This document shows, piece by piece, positions 1-5,755 of a DNA stretch of 5,994 nt; the stretch's first letter is position 1, and each line of letters begins with the position of its first letter. The stretch spans positions 1 to 5,994 of the forward strand of contig QMLW01000144.1 in the NCBI GenBank assembly GCA_003646935.1. The letters are read 5' to 3'. The DNA comes from Deltaproteobacteria bacterium (GTDB lineage: Bacteria > Desulfobacterota > DSM-4660 > Desulfatiglandales > B25-G16). The translations under genes were made by a program, and so were the position numbers. Under the pieces are notes generated by a model that saw only the letters and a list, made by a program, of their open reading frames with translations, searched no databases and was not told the origin of the DNA.

Positions 1-1164
1 ATGTTTAAGGTGGCCGGCGGCTAGCTCCGCATAGGTATCGTTGCCCCAAAAAATATCAGCCCTTCCCGTGCCCTTAATCACACCACCGGTATCTTGATTC
101 ATGAGAAATCGAGAAAAACGCACCCACTCAACAATCTCCCCGTCCTCTCGCACAACAGGTTTCTCGGTTCGAATAAATACAAGGGCCCCCTTCGGAAACA
201 ACCTATCGTCAAGTGCCAGAGATCTCCCCGGCGTTAAGGGCACACCGATATTGCCCAGGGGTCCCTCGTCATCGAGCACTTGAAAAAACACATAGGATGG
301 ATTAACGCTCAGTATTTCCTCTTTTATGTCTGGGTTATCCTTGAGAAAGGACCTGATCGTCTGAAGGGAGAGCTCTTCATCTTGGATATATCCCTTATCT
401 ATCATATATCTGCCAATGCTTCTGTAGGGATGCCCATTAGCTGCGCTATACCCAACCCGTATCGTATGGGTATTGGAGAGTCGGACCATGCCCGAGCCCT
501 GAATCTGCAATATGGCGAGATCGAGGGGATCCTTAAGCCAGGCGAGCTCTAGACCCCTTCCCTCTAAGGCCTTCCCCGCAACTATCTCTTCCCTGGTGTA
601 ATAGGGGATAATATCGTGATCGTCTATCCTCGCAATAAGGCGCTGCCCGGAAAACTTAGGGCGAAAAAGCCCTAGATCGATTCTAAGAAGGTCCTCCGGC
701 TTCCGGTAAAGGGGATACCTGTATGTGGAATCAGGAACGAGACTACCATCGAGGATCGGTTCATAGTATCCCGTGAAAAGGACCTTTCCATCACGCCATG
801 AGCCGGATGCCTTGTAGAGCAAGAATTTCTTTTTCAACTCCCGATTTAACCTTTTGATATCCGGGTTTTGCCGTATAATCCGCTGGAAGGTTCTCATGGA
901 TCTTTTCATATGAGAAACGGGAAACACATCTGGCCCAAAGCTGAAAGTCTCATCGTCACCAAGCCTTTCGTAGTACTGCAGGCTCCTGCCTATGGCAAGC
1001 TCCAGTGAATCGATGTCCATATCATCATAGAATTCTGGCCAGAAGTATCTCACCTTCTTGAGGGCCTTGGCGGGCTCTTTCACCTCCCTCTTGATAAAGG
1101 GATAGCAGCTGCAGATGAGCAGGAGGATTATAGCGAATATAACATAACGGTGAACAGTAGACAT
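1..1164 (-). CDS. mltA: MltA-family membrane-bound lytic murein transglycosylase, 3' end cut by window edge
   Basis: Cleaves the glycan strands of peptidoglycan between MurNAc and GlcNAc, leaving 1,6-anhydro-MurNAc ends; expected to act from the periplasmic face of the outer membrane. The minus-strand frame is open for 388 codons from ATG 1164 to the window edge. The N-terminus is a lipoprotein signal: a short basic start, a hydrophobic run, then L-I-C-S-C with the likely lipidated Cys at residue 20. Family motifs follow in order: TGYYEP (about 131-136), IQGSG (221-225) followed by the NGHPYRSIGR block, NPSYVFF, VPLTPGRSLALD, and the C-terminal DTGGVIKGTGRAD. D358 and D370 are the conserved acidic residues; D370 (in GRAD) aligns best with the catalytic Asp of E. 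coli MltA. The last residues seen, AGHLKH, match the family's closing segment, so only some 15-20 residues are missing. An in-frame ATG at 1221 would add 19 residues but spoils the signal peptide. Neither start has a clear Shine-Dalgarno. Confidence 0.93.
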   Translation of the reverse strand, partial: MSTVHRYVIFAIILLLICSCYPFIKREVKEPAKALKKVRYFWPEFYDDMDIDSLELAIGRSLQYYERLGDDETFSFGPDVFPVSHMKRSMRTFQRIIRQNPDIKRLNRELKKKFLLYKASGSWRDGKVLFTGYYEPILDGSLVPDSTYRYPLYRKPEDLLRIDLGLFRPKFSGQRLIARIDDHDIIPYYTREEIVAGKALEGRGLELAWLKDPLDLAILQIQGSGMVRLSNTHTIRVGYSAANGHPYRSIGRYMIDKGYIQDEELSLQTIRSFLKDNPDIKEEILSVNPSYVFFQVLDDEGPLGNIGVPLTPGRSLALDDRLFPKGALVFIRTEKPVVREDGEIVEWVRFSRFLMNQDTGGVIKGTGRADIFWGNDTYAELAAGHLKH

Positions 1165-1336
1165 GAGATAGATTGTAGAGGTAAGTTCCACTCTAATACA
1201 AGGAAAAAATAAGGTCTTCATAAAGTTCGCATGTGTCAGAAACGTTGCCTCGTTTGCTACGAAGGCTCGTGCAGCTCTGAGTTTTCACGTATTGCTATTC
1301 GATTTAAAATCAGATAATATGGATCGTCCTTCAGCG

Positions 1337-1350
1337 TGTTGGACCCAACA
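1337..1350. promoter_or_regulatory. Perfect inverted repeat, candidate activator or repressor site
   Basis: TGTTGG and CCAACA form a perfect 6-base dyad around a 2-base spacer. It lies roughly 195 bases upstream of the start point predicted from the sigma-54 promoter, within the range where sigma-54 enhancer-binding proteins usually bind. It does not match the classical NtrC site. The protein that binds it, if any, is unknown, and a chance palindrome in a 424-base gap is possible. Confidence 0.3.
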
Positions 1351-1512
1351 ATCCTTATTATCATTATATCAGATGGACACAAATCATGTGGAAAAATTGC
1401 CACAATGGCTCGGTGTGATCGTTGCTTGAGGGAATTATTGCCTTCTAGAAATTACTTATAAAATTCAAATAGTTAGCACATTGAACTACTTATTACGATC
1501 CAATTTATTTCA

Positions 1513-1529
1513 GTGGCACGCTATTTGCT
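1513..1529 (+). promoter_or_regulatory. Sigma-54 (RpoN) -24/-12 promoter upstream of lpxC
   Basis: The sequence TGGCACGCTATTTGCT (1514-1529) matches the sigma-54 consensus TGGCACG-N4-TTGCW at every defined base. The invariant GG (1515-1516) and GC (1527-1528) are separated by exactly 10 bases. Transcription would begin near 1540, giving an untranslated leader of about 49 bases before the lpxC ATG. The orientation and distance are right for lpxC. Promoters of this class are silent without an ATP-hydrolysing enhancer-binding protein, so lpxC expression would be activator-dependent unless another promoter also serves it. Confidence 0.75.
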
Positions 1530-1588
1530 ATAAATACAATGTCGGCTTGTATCACTAGTGATGAGCAATCTATTCCCCAAGAGAGGTT

Positions 1589-2518
1589 ATGGATTCTAGA
1601 CAAAGGACAGTAGCGAAGGAGATTAGCTGTACTGGCATAGGGCTCCACTCCGGCAAGAATGTGTGTGTAACCATTAAACCCGCACCAGCCGACAGCGGCA
1701 TTATCTTTGAACGCCTCGATACCTCGGATGCATGTAAGATCCGTGCTTCCTTCGATAATGTCACTCACACCAACATGGCTACCACCATTGGTATGAACGG
1801 CTATAGGATATCCACGGTAGAACATCTTATGGCCGCCTTCTTCGGTATGGGCATAGATAATGCATTGGTTCAGATCGACGGCGAAGAAGTCCCCATTATG
1901 GATGGCAGCTCCGCACCCTTTGTCGATCTTCTCGACAGCGCCGGCGTTGCACTGCAGGAGGGCTATAAGAGGTTCCTCCTGGTAAAAAAGCCGGTTATGG
2001 TTATCGATGGCAACAGATCAGTTCAGCTTCATCCATCCGATGAGCTGAGGATAACCTACAGGATCGATTTCGATCATCCCTTGATCAAAGACCAGTCTTA
2101 TGATATGGCCTTCTCCAAATCCGCGTTCATACGTGAGATCAGCAGAGCACGAACCTTTGGCTTTCTCAGAGACGTGCAAACGCTATGGGACAACGGTCTC
2201 GCTAAGGGTGGTTCGCTCGAAAACGCAATCGTGGTCGATGAGACCAGGGTTCTCAACGACGATGGCCTACGGTATAAAAACGAATTCGTGCGACATAAGC
2301 TTCTCGATTTTATCGGTGACCTAGCGATTCTCGGCGTTACCGTAATCGGACACTTCGTGGTAGAGAGATCGGGACATTCCTTCAATCAGGAATTGCTCAA
2401 GGCCTTTATGACGCATGAGAACTGCTGGGAAGAACTGCAATTGAAAAACAACGAGGACTACGGCAAGAGAAATGTGAGGATACCATCCCTTGGATTTCTC
2501 GGATTCGCCCCTGCCTAA
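1589..2518 (+). CDS. lpxC: UDP-3-O-acyl-N-acetylglucosamine deacetylase
   Basis: Cytoplasmic zinc hydrolase that removes the N-acetyl group from UDP-3-O-acyl-GlcNAc, the first committed step of lipid A synthesis. It is 309 residues, the usual single-domain length. Visible motifs: GIGLHSG (16-22); STVEHLMAA with E78 (general base) and zinc ligand H79; VPIMDGSSAPF (101-111); the ARTFGF segment (187-192) with the active-site Thr at 189; GLAKGGSLENAIV; FVRHKLLDFIGDL with zinc ligands H236 and D240; and SGHSFN with catalytic H263. All residues needed for activity are present. The ATG at 1589 begins a full-length N-terminus. A purine-rich AAGAGAGG precedes it, only 2 bases away at its 3' end, so ribosome binding may be modest. 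The gene sits about 49 bases downstream of the predicted sigma-54 start. There is no obvious terminator after it, and the next gene is 288 bases away, so it is probably monocistronic or loosely linked. Confidence 0.98.
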   Translation: MDSRQRTVAKEISCTGIGLHSGKNVCVTIKPAPADSGIIFERLDTSDACKIRASFDNVTHTNMATTIGMNGYRISTVEHLMAAFFGMGIDNALVQIDGEEVPIMDGSSAPFVDLLDSAGVALQEGYKRFLLVKKPVMVIDGNRSVQLHPSDELRITYRIDFDHPLIKDQSYDMAFSKSAFIREISRARTFGFLRDVQTLWDNGLAKGGSLENAIVVDETRVLNDDGLRYKNEFVRHKLLDFIGDLAILGVTVIGHFVVERSGHSFNQELLKAFMTHENCWEELQLKNNEDYGKRNVRIPSLGFLGFAPA

Positions 2519-2806
2519 TGCGTTTAGAAAAGCGTTACTGCTTCATGCGTGCGCACAGATCACCAGCAACTGCCTGCTCTTCCGATTGACTCTATTCCCA
2601 GCCGATCCCATTCTTTAAGTCTTGCATTCATCCCGCCTTTTTTCTATGATACCAACAATGTGGCAGTATGACGGCTCGTGAAAGAAACGCACTACCATGT
2701 AAATCAATTCATGGTTTAAGAACATCTGCTTACTGCTTCAAAAGAAAAATGCAGCCACGCATGCTGATACGTTCATTTGTTTAAAGGGATTGCCATTCCG
2801 TTTATC
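2519..2806. other. Non-coding gap between lpxC and the DUF4390 gene
   Basis: I find no gene here. The region holds a sigma-54-like motif at 2661-2676, a short dyad CCATG...CATGG (2695-2714), and an 8-base palindrome GTGCGCAC (2549-2556). A T-run at 2637-2643 has no GC stem in front of it, so it is not a convincing intrinsic terminator. The gap probably contains the promoter for the DUF4390-kinase pair, but no strong sigma-70 promoter can be picked out. Confidence 0.5.
2661..2676 (+). promoter_or_regulatory. Weak sigma-54-like -24/-12 motif upstream of the DUF4390 gene
   Basis: TGGCAGTATGACGGCT keeps the invariant GG (2662-2663) and GC (2674-2675) at the correct 10-base spacing and has a good TGGCA -24 element. 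The -12 element is CGGCT instead of TTGCT, and the bases after TGGCA deviate. Transcription would start near 2687, about 120 bases before the gene. It gains some weight from the near-perfect site upstream of lpxC, but could be chance. Confidence 0.25.
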
Positions 2807-3373
2807 ATGTTCCGAAAAGTCATCCATTTCAGCCTGGTTCTATTGTTTTTCTCCCTTTTTCTTCCGGGACTCTCCTCAGCAAGGGAGGCTAGGTTGGAGG
2901 ATGTAATCGTCACGAACACCAATGATCATCTCATCGTGTACTTCAACGTGGAGGACTGCTTCACGGAGGATATGAACAGGGCTATCATGAATGGGATTCA
3001 AACCACGTTTACCTTTATTGTAAAGCTCTATGAGGTACGGAATGCATGGTTTGATAGAAAGGTGGCCGATATCAGGCTCACCCACAAGGTGGAATATAAC
3101 ACCCTGAAGAACGAGTTCCATGTGTCCTTGCCGGAACACAATGACGAGAAGATCACCACGAAGGACGCCGAAGAAGCAAATAAACTGATGGCAGAAGTCG
3201 TCGCCCTCAAGGTGGCCAGGCTCGATAAATTGCGGAGAGGTTCTCATTACCAGCTGCGCTTGAAGGCGGAACTTGATAAGATCGAGTTGCCCTTTTACCT
3301 GGACTACGTGTTATTTTTTCTCTCCCTATGGGATTTTGAGACCGACTGGTATTCCGTGGTGTTCAAGTATTGA
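2807..3373 (+). CDS. DUF4390 family exported protein
   Basis: A secreted or periplasmic protein of unknown function, 188 residues from the chosen start. The ATG at 2807 begins a textbook signal peptide: basic MFRK, a hydrophobic core of about 18 residues, and a cleavage site after LSSA. A TTG at 2777 in the same frame would put ten extra residues before this signal and is less likely. The mature part is predicted to be rich in beta strands and fits DUF4390: a DHLIVYFNVEDCF strand, a TEDMNRAIMNGIQTTFTF segment, alternating basic strands around W66 and RLTHKVEY, and a C-terminal YQLRLKAELDKIELPFYL block ending in a Trp-rich tail. No catalytic motif is evident. It abuts the NtrY-like kinase gene, an arrangement I associate with this family in other proteobacteria, so a role in sensing or supporting the kinase is plausible but unproven. 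The family assignment is from pattern recognition only. Confidence 0.85.
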   Translation: MFRKVIHFSLVLLFFSLFLPGLSSAREARLEDVIVTNTNDHLIVYFNVEDCFTEDMNRAIMNGIQTTFTFIVKLYEVRNAWFDRKVADIRLTHKVEYNTLKNEFHVSLPEHNDEKITTKDAEEANKLMAEVVALKVARLDKLRRGSHYQLRLKAELDKIELPFYLDYVLFFLSLWDFETDWYSVVFKY

Positions 3374-3376
3374 GGG
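3372..3376 (+). promoter_or_regulatory. Shine-Dalgarno overlapping the DUF4390 stop codon, sets the kinase start
   Basis: GAGGG overlaps the TGA of the upstream gene (3371-3373). It lies 2-3 bases before ATG 3379 and 5 bases before GTG 3382, both in the kinase frame. The TTG at 3370, which overlaps the TGA, has no comparable site upstream. This favours ATG 3379 (or GTG 3382) and suggests translational coupling between the two genes. Confidence 0.55.
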
Positions 3377-3378
3377 AA

Positions 3379-5610
3379 ATGGTGAAGCGTACTAAAACCA
3401 GAAGCCAGGACCAAAAAAGGCGTAGGCGAGAAATCATCGTCATAGGCATTGTCCTGCCTATCGTTATCCTGCTTACCTATTTAGGGACCAAAATATTAGA
3501 TCTCGGCATTGAGTTGCCGATTGCTGACAGCATCCTTGTCTTCGCCCTGATAAACATCAACGTCATACTCGTTCTTGTTCTCCTTTACTTGACCATGCGG
3601 AATCTGGTCAAGCTCGTCTTCGAGAGGAAAAAGAAGTTCATGGGCTCAGGTCTTCGGGCCAAGCTCGTGTTCGCCTTTGTGATCCTCTCGTTGCTTCCCA
3701 CGATAATCATCTTCTTCGTCTCGGTGCAGTTTATCTTTCTATCCATCGACTATTGGTTTAATCTTCAGATCGAACAGTCCCTTCAGAAATCCATTGAGGT
3801 GGGCCAGGACTACTATAACAGGATAGGAGATGAGGTTCTGGGGTTTGGAAATACGTTGAGCTCTGTCATCACCCACGAGGGGTACATGTTGGTTGTAAAG
3901 CAGGATAAGCTACAGGCATTCATCGATGAGAAGCGGAGGGAATATAAACTCGCTGCCATCCAGATCTTCTCATCGAAATTGCTTCAACGGGCCTCATCCT
4001 TCGATAATACGGTAGATTTAAAGCCCTTCAAAGATCTGAGCATCGATGTGCTCCGCAAGAGCTTCAAGGACTCCACCGACATAAAGCTCATCCAAACATC
4101 CTCACATGGGGATTTGGTGCGGGGTATTGTGCCTATTTTCTCTCGAACAGAGACAAAGGCGCAGGTGGGAGCGCTAGTTATAGCTAAATTCGTTCCCGGA
4201 GTCATACTGACGAGGCTGGCGACAATCAATAAGGGATTGCAGGGATACAGACAACTGAAGATGCTCAAGGGGCCTATAAAACTGAGCCAGCTGATCACCT
4301 TGTCTCTCGTGACGCTTCTGGTGATTTTTTCCGCCATTTGGTTTGGATTTTACCTGTCCAAGGGCATCACGGTCCCTATAGAAGAACTCGCCAAGGCCAC
4401 AGACAGGATCGCCTCTGGCGATTACAGCTTTAAAATAGCCCTGGAACCGCGGGATGAGATGGGCATCCTGGTGGAGTCATTCAACAAGATGACAAAGGAT
4501 CTCAAGGAGGGCAAAAGAAAACTCGATTCGGCGAATAGGGATCTGATAAAAAGCAAGAAAGAGGCGGATCAGCGGCGTCTCTATACCGAGACGATTTTAG
4601 AGAATGTGGCTGCTGGCGTGATATCCGCGGATTCTCAAGGTGTGATTACCACGATAAATAAGTCCGCGGAGAAGATGCTCGATATCTCCGGGAAAGATAT
4701 CATAGGGAAAAATTATCAGGATATCTTGGGCCATAAATACCGCTCGATCATCAGCGGATTCATGGCTGACAAGGGCCTCTTTAATAAGGGATTCCTGCAG
4801 AGGGAGATTAACATCGCCCTAAAGGGCCGCTCATTAAAGCTTCTCGTTTCATTGAACGTTCTGAGCGATGAACAAAGCAACTATCTCGGCCTAGTCGCGG
4901 TTTTCGAGGATCTGAGTGAATTGGAGAGAGCACAGAGATTGGCTGCGTGGAGAGAAATAGCCAGACGTATTGCCCACGAGGTTAAAAATCCCTTAACCCC
5001 AATTCAACTCTCCGCACAGCGACTAAGACGGAAGTACGGTGAGCGTTTGGCAAGGGAAGATGGCCATGTGTTCGATGAATGCACGAGATTGATCATAGAT
5101 AACGTTGAGGAACTAAAGGTTTTGGTGAATGAGTTTTCCAATTTCGCCCGCATGCCGGCTTCTCGCCTCGTGTCTGACAACATAAAGCCCATTATTGAGG
5201 ATGCAATCTTATTGTATAAGGATACGCATAAGAACATTACCTTCACCTTTGTTGACAATGACGATATCCCCGTTTTGAAACTCGATAAGGAACAGATCAA
5301 AAGGGTAATGATCAACCTTTTTGATAATGCCGTAGCCGCAATACCCAAGAAGGGGAAAATAACAGTCACGCTTGCGTATGATAAGGCATCAAAGGCAGTG
5401 AGGATTGAGGTCATGGATACCGGTTTGGGAATACCCGATGCGGATAAGGCAAGGCTCTTCGAGCCATATTTCTCCACGAAGAAATCCGGTACGGGATTGG
5501 GCCTCACCATCGCGAATACGATTGTGAGCGATCACAAAGGATTCATACGGGTTGAAGACAACAAACCAAAAGGCACCAAGTTCATAATTGAGCTGCCCGT
5601 CAATGCATAA
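3379..5610 (+). CDS. NtrY-like sensor histidine kinase (4 TM, HAMP, PAS, HisKA, HATPase)
   Basis: Inner-membrane sensor kinase of the NtrY type, 743 residues from ATG 3379 (746 if TTG 3370 is used). Order of parts: basic N-terminus; TM1 about 19-40; TM2 about 52-73; the family-typical ERKKKFMGSGLRAKLV linker; TM3 about 96-121; a periplasmic sensor domain about 122-303; TM4 about 304-326; HAMP about 326-378; a coiled linker; PAS about 405-520; HisKA with phospho-acceptor H533 in HEVKNPLTPIQLS; then the ATPase with N-box NLFDN (646-650), G1 box DTGLGIP from D680, F box LFEPYFSTK, and G2 box GTGLGL from G704. The E-x-x-N after the His (E534, N537) suggests phosphatase activity as well. All catalytic motifs are intact. 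NtrY kinases normally phosphorylate NtrX, a sigma-54-type regulator, but no regulator gene is in this window. The signal sensed is unknown. Exact orthology to NtrY is inferred, so no gene symbol is given. Confidence 0.93.
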   Translation: MVKRTKTRSQDQKRRRREIIVIGIVLPIVILLTYLGTKILDLGIELPIADSILVFALININVILVLVLLYLTMRNLVKLVFERKKKFMGSGLRAKLVFAFVILSLLPTIIIFFVSVQFIFLSIDYWFNLQIEQSLQKSIEVGQDYYNRIGDEVLGFGNTLSSVITHEGYMLVVKQDKLQAFIDEKRREYKLAAIQIFSSKLLQRASSFDNTVDLKPFKDLSIDVLRKSFKDSTDIKLIQTSSHGDLVRGIVPIFSRTETKAQVGALVIAKFVPGVILTRLATINKGLQGYRQLKMLKGPIKLSQLITLSLVTLLVIFSAIWFGFYLSKGITVPIEELAKATDRIASGDYSFKIALEPRDEMGILVESFNKMTKDLKEGKRKLDSANRDLIKSKKEADQRRLYTETILENVAAGVISADSQGVITTINKSAEKMLDISGKDIIGKNYQDILGHKYRSIISGFMADKGLFNKGFLQREINIALKGRSLKLLVSLNVLSDEQSNYLGLVAVFEDLSELERAQRLAAWREIARRIAHEVKNPLTPIQLSAQRLRRKYGERLAREDGHVFDECTRLIIDNVEELKVLVNEFSNFARMPASRLVSDNIKPIIEDAILLYKDTHKNITFTFVDNDDIPVLKLDKEQIKRVMINLFDNAVAAIPKKGKITVTLAYDKASKAVRIEVMDTGLGIPDADKARLFEPYFSTKKSGTGLGLTIANTIVSDHKGFIRVEDNKPKGTKFIIELPVNA

Positions 5611-5644
5611 ACTCGTTGCTCGTTGCATAGCACCGGTTTCGAGT

Positions 5645-5669
5645 TATAAAATCGCTTCGCGATTTTATA
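5645..5669. other. Perfect 11-bp hairpin inside the repeat
   Basis: TATAAAATCGC pairs perfectly with GCGATTTTATA around a TTC triloop. It is the strongest stem in the window. No T-run follows on either strand at the right place, so it is not a standard intrinsic terminator, though it could slow transcription or protect the kinase mRNA 3' end. It is more likely a structural part of the repeat. Confidence 0.65.
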
Positions 5670-5673
5670 GAAC

Positions 5674-5686
5674 GCGGCTTCGCCGC
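5674..5686. other. Second hairpin, 5-bp GC stem with the same TTC loop
   Basis: GCGGC pairs with GCCGC around TTC. It lies four bases after the first hairpin and shares its loop, so the two stems look like related modules of one element. The stretch that follows is A-rich (5691-5696), not T-rich, so termination on the plus strand is unlikely. Confidence 0.55.
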
Positions 5687-5755
5687 TGTGAAAAAAGGAA
5701 ATTCCTAAACTATCAAATTGGCGGGTAACGAGAGACAAGAGACGAGTAACGAGCG

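Larger units (their letters stand above)
1165..1588. other. Divergent intergenic control region between mltA and lpxC
   Basis: This 424-base gap separates two genes transcribed away from each other, so it must hold both promoters. It is more AT-rich than the flanking genes, especially about 1300-1510. It contains a sigma-54-type promoter toward lpxC (1513-1529), a perfect 6+6 dyad (1337-1350), a smaller dyad GCCA-caa-TGGC (1399-1409), and an imperfect hairpin at 1247-1266 (GCCTCGT against ACGAAGGC, one bulged base). A weak sigma-70-like pair TTGAAC/TTTATT with a 17-base spacer lies at 1481-1509 on the plus strand. On the minus strand a TTGTAT...TACAAT pair with an 18-base spacer lies just before the mltA start. 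I see no convincing small gene or RNA gene. Confidence 0.6.
5611..5755. repeat. Structured intergenic repeat, MITE- or REP-like, with inverted ends
   Basis: The element fills the whole gap between the kinase stop codon (5608-5610) and the waaA ATG (5756). Its ends are an inverted repeat: CTCGTTGCTCGT at 5612-5623 is the reverse complement of ACGAGTAACGAG at 5742-5753 with one mismatch. The left end is a tandem CTCGTTG pair. The right end carries the direct repeat GTAACGAG (5725-5732 and 5746-5753), with related AGAGAC units between. The centre has two hairpins with TTC loops. There is no coding capacity, and no target-site duplication can be recognised. This architecture is typical of dispersed non-autonomous palindromic elements, but its copy number cannot be seen from a single window. 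Confidence 0.6.

Noticed and set aside
101..552. Two plus-strand open frames (101-283 and 280-552)
   Set aside because: They lie wholly inside the minus-strand mltA frame, which has strong family motifs throughout; their translations show no recognisable domain.
1305..1385. IHF-like sites between the dyad and the sigma-54 promoter
   Set aside because: AATCAG and TATCAG match only the first half of the IHF consensus; the TTR part is missing, so the match is not better than chance in AT-rich DNA.
1505..1825. Minus-strand open frame crossing the lpxC start
   Set aside because: It overlaps the well-supported lpxC coding region and the sigma-54 promoter and shows no family features; it is an antisense shadow.
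2523..2536. Possible hairpin just after the lpxC stop
   Set aside because: The two GCGTT copies are in direct, not inverted, orientation, so no stem forms.
2634..2644. T-run after lpxC as an intrinsic terminator
   Set aside because: No GC-rich stem precedes the T-run; the preceding CCCGCC has no matching GGCGGG nearby.
5645..5696. Double hairpin as a rho-independent terminator between the kinase and waaA
   Set aside because: Neither stem is followed by a T-run on the plus strand (A-rich sequence follows), and the minus strand has no gene needing termination here.
5004..5738. Minus-strand open frames opposite the kinase C-terminus and the repeat
   Set aside because: Antisense to the conserved kinase core and to non-coding hairpins; low-complexity translations without motifs.
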